Source of the DNA: Candidatus Krumholzibacteriia bacterium
GTDB taxonomy: Bacteria > Krumholzibacteriota > Krumholzibacteriia > LZORAL124-64-63
Length of the DNA: 64,000 bases
Assembly (NCBI GenBank): GCA_016744705.1
Contig: JADGDU010000019.1
Coordinates: forward strand, 1 to 64,000
Direction: 5' to 3'
Shown here: positions 28,676 through 37,984 of the stretch, piece by piece
How the letters are laid out: every line of letters begins with the position of its first letter
Numbering within the stretch: position 1 is the stretch's first letter
Notes under the pieces: generated by a model
The model's database searches: none
What the model saw: the letters and a program-made list of their open reading frames with translations, nothing else
Told to the model about the DNA's origin: nothing
Translations under genes and position numbers: made by a program

Positions 28676-29678
28676 CATGAGCAGAAACAAACTGGCAGTT
28701 TACGCTTTTGCTTTCAGCGCACTTCTTTTTGCTGCCGGTACGACAGCGACCCCTTCTTTGGCCCAACATGGCCATGACGACACGCATACAGAGCAAGTCA
28801 CTCACGACGATGCTCACCCAGCAGATGCCCATGGAGCCGACACCCATGGCGATGCTGCTCACGGCGATGCCGCCCATGCCGAAGGTGATCATGGCGAACA
28901 CGGCTCCATGCCTCACCTTCCCAACGCTCTGACTTTCATCTCTCAGTGGGTCCCCGAAAACGTCGCCCATATTCTCCAAGAGTGGACCAACCCCATTTAC
29001 GCATTCCTGGTGGTTATCTTCACCTCAATATTCTTCATCAACCTGAAGAAATCTCTCAACACCCGCAAACCAAGTCGCACCCAAATGGCTGTCGAAATGG
29101 TACTCGGTGGACTTTATGGTTTGTTCGTGCAAATCATCGGACCCACGGCCCGGCGCTACACGCCCTTCCTGGGATCCCTCTTTCTCTTTATCCTGCTGAA
29201 CAACCTCTTTGGATTGATTCCCCTGGGCCACGCTTCAACTTCTGCTTTCAACACCACGACTTTGGCCCTTGGTGTGATTACTTTCCTTGTGGTTCAGATC
29301 ATTGCCCTCAAGGAAAACGGCATTGGCGGATACCTGCACCATATGGCCGGTTCGCCCAAAACGGGAATGGACTGGGGATTCTCCCTGCTGCTTTTCCCCT
29401 TGCACCTGCTCGGTGAGCTCATTAAGCCCATCAGTCTGGCGCTGCGTCTTTTCGGAAACATCTTCGGCGAGGACACCCTGGTTGCGACCATGGTGCTGCT
29501 CGGCGCAGGAATCACCTACGGCCTGATCGGTTCCGATTTTGTCCCGGGTATTCCTCTGCAGTTCCCCTTCTATTTTCTGGGACTGCTTTCCAGCACCATT
29601 CAGGCGCTGGTCTTTACGCTTCTGGCAACAGTATACATTGCCCTGTGGCTGCCTCACGGCGAAGAGCACGGGCATTAA
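28662..29678 (+). CDS. atpB: ATP synthase subunit a with His-rich N-terminal extension
   Basis: The proton-channel subunit of Fo, 338 residues. The essential Arg is in LLGELIKPISLALRLFGNIF, and GSLFLFILLNNLFGLIP and the final membrane helices are typical. Unusually the protein begins with a signal-peptide-like helix (11-34) followed by residues 36-85 with 12 His and many Asp/Glu, including five His at exact five-residue spacing (57, 62, 67, 72, 77). After cleavage this segment would face the periplasm and could bind metal ions or buffer protons; this is inference. The start among three nearby ATGs is uncertain. Second half is well conserved. Confidence 0.94.
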   Translation: MTMLDMSRNKLAVYAFAFSALLFAAGTTATPSLAQHGHDDTHTEQVTHDDAHPADAHGADTHGDAAHGDAAHAEGDHGEHGSMPHLPNALTFISQWVPENVAHILQEWTNPIYAFLVVIFTSIFFINLKKSLNTRKPSRTQMAVEMVLGGLYGLFVQIIGPTARRYTPFLGSLFLFILLNNLFGLIPLGHASTSAFNTTTLALGVITFLVVQIIALKENGIGGYLHHMAGSPKTGMDWGFSLLLFPLHLLGELIKPISLALRLFGNIFGEDTLVATMVLLGAGITYGLIGSDFVPGIPLQFPFYFLGLLSSTIQALVFTLLATVYIALWLPHGEEHGH

Positions 29679-29679
29679 C

Positions 29680-29696
29680 CCGGACATTTAGTCCGG
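29680..29696 (+). other. Hairpin in atpB-atpE gap
   Basis: CCGGAC-ATTTA-GTCCGG, a perfect 6-bp stem two bases after the atpB stop. There is no T run, so it is not an obvious terminator; it may stabilise or process the transcript. Confidence 0.6.
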
Positions 29697-29756
29697 AAAC
29701 TGGTGGGGAAACCCGCCTAATAAGAGTGCAACGCACGCACTGAGAAGGAGAAAACA

Positions 29757-29984
29757 ATGGACGGGAACATTCTGGGACTTGCTCTTCCTATTGGTTTGGG
29801 CTTGGCTGCAATTGGCTCAGGTCTCGGTCTGGGTCGGGCAATTGAGGGCGGAATGAACGCCATGGGCCGCCAGCCTGAAGCCATCGGTCAGATTCAGACC
29901 GCTATGATCATCGGTTGCGCCTTCATTGAGGCCCTGACGATTTACGCTCTGATCGCCACCATCCTGTTGATGGGTAATCTCTAG
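29757..29984 (+). CDS. atpE: ATP synthase subunit c
   Basis: The rotor-ring proteolipid, 75 residues, two transmembrane helices joined by the polar loop GRQPEAIGQ. The ion-binding carboxylate is Glu58 in GCAFIEALTIYALI. Residues that coordinate sodium in Na+-type c subunits are missing: the position of Gln32 of Ilyobacter is Leu, and the Ser after the carboxylate is Ala. The ring is therefore most likely proton-driven. AGAAGGAG directly upstream of the ATG is an excellent ribosome binding site, in keeping with the high copy number of this subunit. Confidence 0.96.
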   Translation: MDGNILGLALPIGLGLAAIGSGLGLGRAIEGGMNAMGRQPEAIGQIQTAMIIGCAFIEALTIYALIATILLMGNL

Positions 29985-30069
29985 ATCATCTTCCGGAATT
30001 TTTCCGGAATAAGTAAAGATTAATCTAGAAAGATTTGGACAGAGGACTCGGCGTGCGTTTTGAGTGAAT

Positions 30070-30091
30070 GGGGGCGAAATTATTCGCCCCC
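30070..30091 (+). other. Strong hairpin in atpE-atpF gap
   Basis: GGGGGCGAA-ATTA-TTCGCCCCC forms a perfect 9-bp GC-rich stem with a tetraloop in the 147-bp gap between atpE and atpF. A smaller TTCCGGAA repeat lies upstream near 29992-30010. No T run follows, so it may act as an RNA processing or stability element that raises atpE relative to later genes, or as an attenuating structure. Confidence 0.7.
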
Positions 30092-30131
30092 GCACAATCG
30101 CCGGGTGGATCTGACCGGAAGGTAACCTGTC

Positions 30132-30641
30132 ATGGATATGGTACTCCCGAAAATACCCCAACTGCTGACCATGGCCCTGGGCTTCGGCCTCTTTGTATGG
30201 GTTTTGGCTAAGTTTGCCTGGGGTCCGATCATCGACTTGCTCGATGCGCGGCGTGAGAAGATTGATGGTGATTATGCCGCGGCTGAGAAAAACCTGAGCG
30301 ATGCTGATGCTCTCAAGGGTGACTTCGAAGCCAAGCTGGCAGACATCAAGGCCATCGAACGCGAAAAAGTTCAGGAAGCAGTAAAAAAGGGTGAAAGCAT
30401 TGCCGACGATATCGTCGTCAAGGCTCGCACCGCTGCCGAAGAAACCAAACTGAAGGCTGTGCAGGATATCGACATTGAGGCCCACAAGGCCCAACTCGAA
30501 CTGCGCGATTCTGTGGTTTCCATGGCTCTTGGCGCTGCTGAAAAAGTGATTGGCGAACGGTTGGACGACAATCTGCATCGCAAGCTGATTACCGATTATA
30601 TCGACAACCTGCCTACCAGCGGGGGAGCTCCCAATGCGTGA
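30132..30641 (+). CDS. atpF: ATP synthase subunit b
   Basis: The peripheral stalk subunit, 169 residues. One N-terminal membrane helix (LLTMALGFGLFVWVLAKFAW) is followed by the conserved PIIDLLDARREKIDGDY and a long charged coiled coil rich in Ala, Glu and Lys up to about residue 150, ending in a helical segment that would contact the delta subunit. Length and pattern are normal. A single b gene is present, with no b' copy. Its last bases overlap the atpH start by 8 bp. Confidence 0.94.
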   Translation: MDMVLPKIPQLLTMALGFGLFVWVLAKFAWGPIIDLLDARREKIDGDYAAAEKNLSDADALKGDFEAKLADIKAIEREKVQEAVKKGESIADDIVVKARTAAEETKLKAVQDIDIEAHKAQLELRDSVVSMALGAAEKVIGERLDDNLHRKLITDYIDNLPTSGGAPNA

Positions 30642-31182
30642 TCGCAAGGTAGCAACTCGTTACGCGGGTGCCCTGATGACTTCGGCTCTGGCTGAGGGAA
30701 ATCTGGTGGAGGTTAGCGAATCCTACGCCGCTTTGATCAGCGTCGTAAAAAACAGCTTGGACTTGCGGACTTTCATGGATAGTCCCCAGGTTGCCGATGA
30801 GGAAAAAAAGGATCTGTTGAAAAACATTTTCGGTGATAAAATCGAAAAGGTATTGCTGCACTTCCTATATTTGCTGATCGACAAGAACCGGATTGAAAAC
30901 TTCCGGGACATTGGCGAAGAATTCGCCGCCATGGTCGAAGAGCACCAAGGCGTTGTACGCGCCCAGGTGACGACCGCAGTGACCCTGCCTGAAGATCTGG
31001 CTGCCAGCCTCACTGAGAAGCTGTCTGTTCTGACCGGTGCCAGGGTTATTCTGGAAAACAAAATTGATCCCGCAGTGATTGGCGGCGTGTGCGTGACCTT
31101 GGGAGATAAAATTCTCGATGGTACCGTGCGCAGCAACCTTGATGAACTGCGCAATACGCTTGAAAAAGCCCCGGTGCGGTAA
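30634..31182 (+). CDS. atpH: ATP synthase subunit delta
   Basis: Connects the peripheral stalk to the top of F1. The 182-residue protein begins with KVATRYAGALMTSALAEGN, the usual N-terminal six-helix domain, and ends with VLENKIDPAVIGGVCVTLGDKILDGTVRSNL, shown in outline as residues 138-168, which is the conserved C-terminal family motif. The gene sits between atpF and atpA as in most operons. ATG overlapping the end of atpF suggests coupling. Confidence 0.95.
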   Translation: MRDRKVATRYAGALMTSALAEGNLVEVSESYAALISVVKNSLDLRTFMDSPQVADEEKKDLLKNIFGDKIEKVLLHFLYLLIDKNRIENFRDIGEEFAAMVEEHQGVVRAQVTTAVTLPEDLAASLTEKLSVLTGARVILENKIDPAVIGGVCVTLGDKILDGTVRSNLDELRNTLEKAPVR

Positions 31183-31209
31183 ACACCCCGGGGAAAGAAT
31201 TGATAATGG

Positions 31210-31225
31210 CCGGCGCTTCAGCCGG
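31210..31225 (+). other. Hairpin in atpH-atpA gap
   Basis: CCGGC-GCTTCA-GCCGG, a perfect 5-bp stem just upstream of the atpA ribosome binding site. It is one of a series of small GC-rich hairpins in this operon. Confidence 0.45.
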
Positions 31226-31245
31226 AACAAACGAGGAGATAGGCA

Positions 31246-32751
31246 TTGAAACTTAGGCCTGAAGAGATTAGCTCCGTATTATCTCAGGAGCTGAACAAGT
31301 ACGACCGCGACCTAGAGGTCGAAAGCGTCGGCACGATCCTTCAGGTGGGCGATGGTATCGCCCGCGTATACGGTCTGCAGGACGTGATGGCCGGTGAGAT
31401 GGTCAAATTCCCCGGTGATATCTTCGGCATGGTGCTCAACCTTGAAGAAGATTCCGTGGGTGTCGCCATTCTGGGTTCGGACACTGGTATCAAAGAGGGT
31501 GACCAAGTCACTCGCACCGGTACCATTGCTTCGGTTCCGGTGGGAGACGGTGTTGTTGGTCGTGTGGTCAACGCTGTGGGCCAGCCCATTGACGGTGAAG
31601 GCCCAATACCTTCAGACGAAACCCGTAACATTGAGCTCAAAGCTCCTGGTGTTACCGCTCGTCAGCCCGTGGGCGAACCAATGCTTACCGGCTTGAAAGC
31701 CGTCGACTCCATGATTCCCATTGGCCGTGGCCAGCGTGAGTTGATCATTGGTGATCGTGGCACCGGCAAGACCGCCGTGGCTATCGATACCATCATCAAC
31801 CAAAAAGGCAAAGGTGTGCACTGCTTCTATGTGGCTATTGGCCAGAAGCAATCCACCGTGGCCGGCGTTCATAAGAAACTCAAAGAGCATGGCGCCATGG
31901 AATACACAACCATTATTGCTGCCAGTGCCAGTGAACCCGCGCCCATGCTTTTCCTGGCTCCTTATACCGGAACCACCATGGCCGAGCACTTCATGTGGCA
32001 GGGCAAAGACACCCTCGTGGTGTACGATGATTTGTCCAAGCAGGCCAACGCTTACCGGCAGATGTCCTTGCTGCTGCGCCGTCCCCCCGGACGCGAAGCA
32101 TTCCCTGGAGATGTCTTCTACTTGCATAGCCGGTTGTTGGAACGTTCGGTGAAGTTGAGTAAAGAGAATGGCGGCGGATCGCTGACCGCTCTTCCCATCA
32201 TCGAAACCCAGGCTTCGGATGTATCGGCATACATTCCCACCAACGTGATCTCCATCACCGATGGCCAGATCTTCCTGGAGAACGATTTGTTCTACCAGGG
32301 AATCCGTCCCGCCATCAACGTGGGTATCTCGGTTTCTCGTGTGGGTGGTGCTGCTCAAACCAAGGCCATGAAAAAAGTGGCTGGTTCCTTGCGTTTGGAT
32401 CTGGCTCAGTTCCGTGAGTTGCAGGCTTTTGCCCAGTTTGGTTCCGATCTTGATGCCAGCACCCAGCGTCAGTTGACCCGTGGTGAGCGCATGGTTGAGA
32501 TCCTGAAACAGGGCCAGTATCAACCCATGGCTAACGAGCACCAGGTGGCTATCATCTTTGCTGCAAGCAAGGGTTTCCTGGATCCGGTGCCCGTAGAAGA
32601 TGTGGCTCAGTGGGAAACCGATTTCCACGCTTTCATGGATGAGAAACACAGCGGCGTCATGCACGCCATTGCCGAAAGCGGCAAGCTGGAACCCGATACG
32701 GTGCAGCACCTGACTGGTGCCATCGAAGAATTCGTCAAGAGCCAGAGCTAG
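31246..32751 (+). CDS. atpA: ATP synthase subunit alpha
   Basis: The non-catalytic nucleotide-binding subunit of F1, 501 residues. N-terminal [14 protein letters not shown], then a P-loop GDRGTGKT near residue 172, and the conserved block [16 protein letters not shown] quoted in part. The Arg finger segment [16 protein letters not shown] is intact. Start is a TTG at 31246 with GAGGAG seven to twelve bases upstream. The glutamine that distinguishes alpha from beta after the P-loop pattern is present as in other alpha subunits, and length is normal. Confidence 0.97.
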   Translation: MKLRPEEISSVLSQELNKYDRDLEVESVGTILQVGDGIARVYGLQDVMAGEMVKFPGDIFGMVLNLEEDSVGVAILGSDTGIKEGDQVTRTGTIASVPVGDGVVGRVVNAVGQPIDGEGPIPSDETRNIELKAPGVTARQPVGEPMLTGLKAVDSMIPIGRGQRELIIGDRGTGKTAVAIDTIINQKGKGVHCFYVAIGQKQSTVAGVHKKLKEHGAMEYTTIIAASASEPAPMLFLAPYTGTTMAEHFMWQGKDTLVVYDDLSKQANAYRQMSLLLRRPPGREAFPGDVFYLHSRLLERSVKLSKENGGGSLTALPIIETQASDVSAYIPTNVISITDGQIFLENDLFYQGIRPAINVGISVSRVGGAAQTKAMKKVAGSLRLDLAQFRELQAFAQFGSDLDASTQRQLTRGERMVEILKQGQYQPMANEHQVAIIFAASKGFLDPVPVEDVAQWETDFHAFMDEKHSGVMHAIAESGKLEPDTVQHLTGAIEEFVKSQS

Positions 32752-32771
32752 ACAAAATCAGGAGGTAACCC

Positions 32772-33653
32772 GTGGCGGGAGCCGGGGTAAAATTACTCAA
32801 TAAGCGGATACGCAGCGTCAAGAACACGCAGCAGATCACCAAAGCCATGAAAATGGTGGCGGCGTCAAAGTTGCAACGTTCTCAGGGCAATATGCTGGCG
32901 GCCCGTCCTTATTCGCGCAAGCTGACTGACTTAATGCAGCAGCTGGCCGGTAAGGCGGATATCGCCGACCCATTGTTCGAGGTGCGTCCCATCCGCCGGC
33001 GTTTGTATCTGGTCATCGCATCGGATAAAGGCCTGTGTGGTTCCTACAACATGAATGTGTTGAAGGTGGCCCAGGCTTCGGTGGATGCGTCCATCGCCGA
33101 TGGGGTGGAAACCGAGATTTACGCTGTGGGTCGCAAAGTGGAAGAACACTTCCGCAAACGCGACTATAAAGTATTCGCCCACCACTCAGATTTTGGTGGC
33201 GAAATCAATAGCGAAAAAGGATCCCTGGTGGGCAATGCCGCCGTGGATGCTTTTGTCAGCGAAGAGTTTGATGAAGTGCGTGTGGTTTATCCTTCTTTCA
33301 TCAGCACCATGACTCAGCGTCCGGTGGATCAGCCTTTGCTGCCCATCGCGCCGGATCAGGCTGCCGGTGGAGAAGAAACCGAAGAAGACGAACGCGCCAT
33401 CGACTACATCTGGGAGCCCAGCCAGGAAGAAATGTTCAAGGTTCTGTTGCCGCTTTACCTGCGCAACCGTGTCTTCATGACTTTGGCCGAGGCTTTCACC
33501 AGTGAACACGCCGCCCGTATGGTCAGCATGAGCGCGGCGACGGAAAATGCTGGCGAGCTCATCGACAGTTTGACCCTGCAGCGCAACCGCGAACGGCAGA
33601 GTGGAATTACGTCAGACCTTCTGGATATTGTGGGTGGAGCTAACGCTCTCTAA
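32772..33653 (+). CDS. atpG: ATP synthase subunit gamma
   Basis: The central rotor shaft, 293 residues. It starts with the family pattern LLNKRIRSVKNTQQITKAMKM followed by VAASKLQRSQ, and ends with a coiled-coil helix AGELIDSLTLQRNRERQSGIT. The middle has the usual DKGLCGSYNMNV. A short acidic insert (GGEETEEDERAI, about 198-210) is a lineage-specific addition. GTG start with GGAGGTAA upstream. Confidence 0.95.
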   Translation: MAGAGVKLLNKRIRSVKNTQQITKAMKMVAASKLQRSQGNMLAARPYSRKLTDLMQQLAGKADIADPLFEVRPIRRRLYLVIASDKGLCGSYNMNVLKVAQASVDASIADGVETEIYAVGRKVEEHFRKRDYKVFAHHSDFGGEINSEKGSLVGNAAVDAFVSEEFDEVRVVYPSFISTMTQRPVDQPLLPIAPDQAAGGEETEEDERAIDYIWEPSQEEMFKVLLPLYLRNRVFMTLAEAFTSEHAARMVSMSAATENAGELIDSLTLQRNRERQSGITSDLLDIVGGANAL

Positions 33654-33664
33654 ATTGATTTTAA

Positions 33665-35125
<1,461 letters not shown>

Positions 35126-35128
35126 CCC

Positions 35129-35539
35129 ATGGCCAAGTCTTTCAAAGTGATGATCGTCACTCCCGATAAAACAGCCTTCGAGGGTGAGGCCGTCAGCGCC
35201 ATCATCCCCGGCCTCGCTGGTTACCTGGGTGTGTGGGCAAACCATGCGCCTCTGGTGGGAGCCGTGGCTCCTGGTGTGGTTTTCCTGCGTCTGGATGATT
35301 CCGGCAGTGAAAAGCACTTCGCCGTGGGTACCGGTTTTGTTGAAATCAGCGACAACGTGGTGAATGTCATGACAGACACCTGTGAGCTGGCCAATGAGAT
35401 CGACATCACTCGGGCCCAGGATGCTCTGGACCGGGCACGTGGTCGTCTTAAGAGCATGGAATCTGATTTGGACCGGGAACGGGCCAGATTATCTGCAGAC
35501 CGGGCCGAAGCTCGCATCAAGGCCAGCAAAGAAAGCTGA
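35129..35539 (+). CDS. atpC: ATP synthase subunit epsilon
   Basis: The regulatory subunit of the rotor, 136 residues. N-terminal beta-sandwich with VMIVTPDKTAFEGEAVSAIIPGLAGYLGV, described here as residues 6-34, and GFVEISDNVVNVMTDT is followed by the two C-terminal helices ARDALDRARGRLKS-like that can inhibit ATP hydrolysis. GAGGG precedes the ATG. Last gene of the atp operon; a strong terminator follows. Confidence 0.94.
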   Translation: MAKSFKVMIVTPDKTAFEGEAVSAIIPGLAGYLGVWANHAPLVGAVAPGVVFLRLDDSGSEKHFAVGTGFVEISDNVVNVMTDTCELANEIDITRAQDALDRARGRLKSMESDLDRERARLSADRAEARIKASKES

Positions 35540-35567
35540 GTCTGCCCTGTCATTGCTGTGGATTCAG

Positions 35568-35606
35568 GCCTGTGTTCAGCCATTGCTGAGCACAGGCTTT
35601 TTTTTT
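35568..35606 (+). terminator. Rho-independent terminator of the atp operon
   Basis: GCCTGTGTTCAG and CTGAGCACAGGC make a 12-bp stem (one wobble) around CCATTG, followed by nine T. It begins 28 bases after the atpC stop. Confidence 0.93.
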
Positions 35607-35617
35607 GAAAGAATACT

Positions 35618-37078
35618 ATGAAAAAGATCAAATGGTTGCCGCTGTTTTATTCTCTTTTGGGGTTTGTCGTATTGGGGGTGCTGGCCCTTATCAATCTGAA
35701 TATGACCGGAACCACAATCGCAACCAAATTACTGGTTCTCCCAATTATCGTTGGCTTGTTGGGTGGTTATTTCCTGGGATTGAGCAGAAAAAAATGGTAT
35801 GAAAAAAATGAGGCCCTGAATGAAACGGCCGCCGAGCTGAAAAGAAATATGAAGGAAGTGGAGGCGAACAGGGTTTTGACCTCTAACCTGACACGCATGA
35901 TGGAGAGTCTCCCGCTTCCGGTGTCTCTTAAAGATGAAAATTTCCGATATCTTTTGGCTAACCGACAATACGAAACTCTGACGGGAACAACTTGGGAAAA
36001 AATAAAGGGAAAAACTGATTTTGAGGTATTTCCCCACCCCATTGCCGAACTATTTCGCGAACAGGACGAAAAAGTTATCAACCGGAAAGAAGCGGTATCC
36101 ATCGAAGAGACTGTGCCCCTGCCCGTGGGTATTAAGAGTTTGGAAACCTTCAGATTCCCAATGGTGAATGACGAAGGGCATCTTTATGCGGTGGGTGGCA
36201 TTTGCACAGACATCACCAATCTCAAGCAGGCAGAAGATTCCCTCAACTCCCAGCAGGAACAGTTGGATGTGGTGTTAAGATGCATTGGCGAAGGTGTCAT
36301 CGTCACCGATTGCGACCGCAAGGTTATGATGTTCAACCAGAAGGCAGAGGAACTGACCGAGCATGACTGCAGCGAGGCCAAGGGTGCCCTCTTGGAAAAC
36401 GTCTACCTCCCCTTGGACCCCACCACCGGAAAAGCGGTTCCTTTTTGGAAAGAAGAGGCAGGCATGAGGTCCCCCGTGGAGTACGCGGATACAGAAGTGA
36501 TCATCAAAACTCAGATGGGTCATTCCCAAACTGTGGTTCAGAAAACCGTGACCCTTAAGGACCGTTTTGGCCAAAAAACAGGGATTTTGATCATATTTCA
36601 CTCGGCTGCAAGTCTCCGTGAGGAACAGAGAGAGCACAGCCCGAGTGCGGAAATTAGTGAACCCCAATACACCAAAACCATGGAACCTCCAGTGAAAAAG
36701 GAAGCCATCATCATGATCATGGATGATGACGCTCTGGTGAGAAAAACCTGTGGCCTGATGCTGGCCACTAAAGGCTATACCATGCTGCAGGCGAAAGATG
36801 GCACCGAAGCCATTGAACTCTATGAGTCCCGGCTCAAGACCCGGCAACCCATCAAGGCCATCATCATGGACCTTACGGTGCCGGGGGCCATGGGAGGCCT
36901 GGAGGCCACAGACAAAATTTTGGAACTGGACCCAGACGCTCGCATCATGGTGGCCAGTGGATATTCCAATGACCCCATTATGGCTAACTATTCAGAGTAT
37001 GGTTTCCTGGCCCGCATTGAAAAGCCCTTTGCTGTGCAGAGGTTGATCCAAACAGTGGAAGAACTCCTTGAACACTGA
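35618..37078 (+). CDS. Membrane PAS-PAS-REC protein lacking a kinase domain
   Basis: A 486-residue protein. Two N-terminal transmembrane segments (about 6-28 and 34-54) are followed by a coiled coil, a first PAS domain (LPLPVSLKDENFRYLLANRQYE through ICTDITNLKQAE, residues about 100-205), a second PAS-like domain (GEGVIVTDCDRKVMMFNQKAEEL, about 228-335), and a receiver domain (about 360-485) with IMIMDDDALVRKT, the phospho-acceptor Asp in IIMDLTVPG, and the conserved Lys in EKPFAV. HisKA and HATPase domains that usually separate PAS and REC are absent, so it must be phosphorylated by another kinase. It starts just after the atp terminator. Gene appears intact. Confidence 0.85.
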   Translation: MKKIKWLPLFYSLLGFVVLGVLALINLNMTGTTIATKLLVLPIIVGLLGGYFLGLSRKKWYEKNEALNETAAELKRNMKEVEANRVLTSNLTRMMESLPLPVSLKDENFRYLLANRQYETLTGTTWEKIKGKTDFEVFPHPIAELFREQDEKVINRKEAVSIEETVPLPVGIKSLETFRFPMVNDEGHLYAVGGICTDITNLKQAEDSLNSQQEQLDVVLRCIGEGVIVTDCDRKVMMFNQKAEELTEHDCSEAKGALLENVYLPLDPTTGKAVPFWKEEAGMRSPVEYADTEVIIKTQMGHSQTVVQKTVTLKDRFGQKTGILIIFHSAASLREEQREHSPSAEISEPQYTKTMEPPVKKEAIIMIMDDDALVRKTCGLMLATKGYTMLQAKDGTEAIELYESRLKTRQPIKAIIMDLTVPGAMGGLEATDKILELDPDARIMVASGYSNDPIMANYSEYGFLARIEKPFAVQRLIQTVEELLEH

Positions 37079-37103
37079 TGGAATCTACGGGATAGTCCAC
37101 CTT

Positions 37104-37748
37104 TCAATTCAGCTTGAAAGAATATGGAATAGCCATCCAAGCTTTCACAGGCATAGTGCGTTGGGTTCCGGGTTTGAAGCGGCACTTCTTGGCGGCATCA
37201 GCCGCGGCTTTATTCAGAATGGGGTTGGCGCCCTGCAGAATGATGGTTTGTTCCACGAGGCCGCTTTTGCCCACCAAAACTTTCACTATCACCATTCCCT
37301 CTAAGCGGGATCGACGGGCAATTTCAGGGTAATCAGGTTTGGCGAAATGCATCAAAACAGGGTTGCTGGATGTGGGGGAGAAGGCATCCACCGGATCTTG
37401 CCAAATGGGAGCGTTTCCTCCGTCGTAGTAATCAAATTCAAAAGTATTGGGCAAGACAAAATCGTCCACCACGTCGCCGGTGACAGGTTCGATTTCTTTG
37501 ATCACGACGGGCGGTTTGATTTGTTGTTTGATGGGCAGTTCAAAATCTTCAACAATCTCAAAGTCCTGAATTTCTAAAAAATCTTCCCTGAGAACATAGG
37601 GGTTGGGGTGATATGCGGGCATCAGCCAAACACCCAGGCTGGTCAGCAGCAGGGCCACCAGCAGTGACCAACGCAGCGCTTTTTGATACTGAGCCTTAAA
37701 AAGATCATTGGCGGAAAGTACGGACGGAATGGTTTGAGAAATTTGCAT
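37104..37748 (-). CDS. TonB-family energy transducer
   Basis: A 214-residue protein with one N-terminal transmembrane helix (RWSLLVALLLTSLGVWLM, about 27-44), a periplasmic Pro/Glu/Ile-rich linker with PIKQQIKPPVVIKEIEP, and a C-terminal TonB domain (about 130-214) with KPDYPEIARRSRLEGMVIVKVLV, shown here as a family hallmark, and KKCRFKPGTQRTMPVKAW. The ATG at 37748 is preferred as GAGGGG precedes it and an N-terminal extension from farther upstream is unsupported. It converges with the PAS-REC gene and diverges from the envelope operon that contains exbB and exbD, so these may work together. Confidence 0.87.
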   Translation of the reverse strand: MQISQTIPSVLSANDLFKAQYQKALRWSLLVALLLTSLGVWLMPAYHPNPYVLREDFLEIQDFEIVEDFELPIKQQIKPPVVIKEIEPVTGDVVDDFVLPNTFEFDYYDGGNAPIWQDPVDAFSPTSSNPVLMHFAKPDYPEIARRSRLEGMVIVKVLVGKSGLVEQTIILQGANPILNKAAADAAKKCRFKPGTQRTMPVKAWMAIPYSFKLN

Positions 37749-37984
37749 AGCCCCTCGCAATTCAACCAGCCCTGCGAGGCTGGTTTTATGTGGGGTGTTT
37801 ATGAGGATCGGGAATTCCATAAAAAAAAGCAAGCTTGACACAAACCCAAAGGTTGGGAACAGTTCATGCAATCAAGGCATGTGTTCTGTTGGAGGGATGA
37901 TGCCCCTGAGTCAGGGGCAGAAAAGGGTTCGTGCCTAACTTGGTGTTGAATAGTATGTTATGTAGTATTAAAAGGGAGTCTGTT

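Noticed and set aside
29757..29984. Sodium-driven c ring
   Set aside because: The Gln and Ser of sodium-type c subunits are replaced by Leu and Ala, so the proton type is more likely.
31612..32709. Minus-strand frame of 365 residues opposite atpA
   Set aside because: Shadow of a highly conserved plus-strand gene; His-rich and without a domain.
37749..37984. TTGACA at 37834 as the promoter of the envelope operon
   Set aside because: The -35 box matches, but no convincing -10 follows at the right distance; the real promoter remains unclear.
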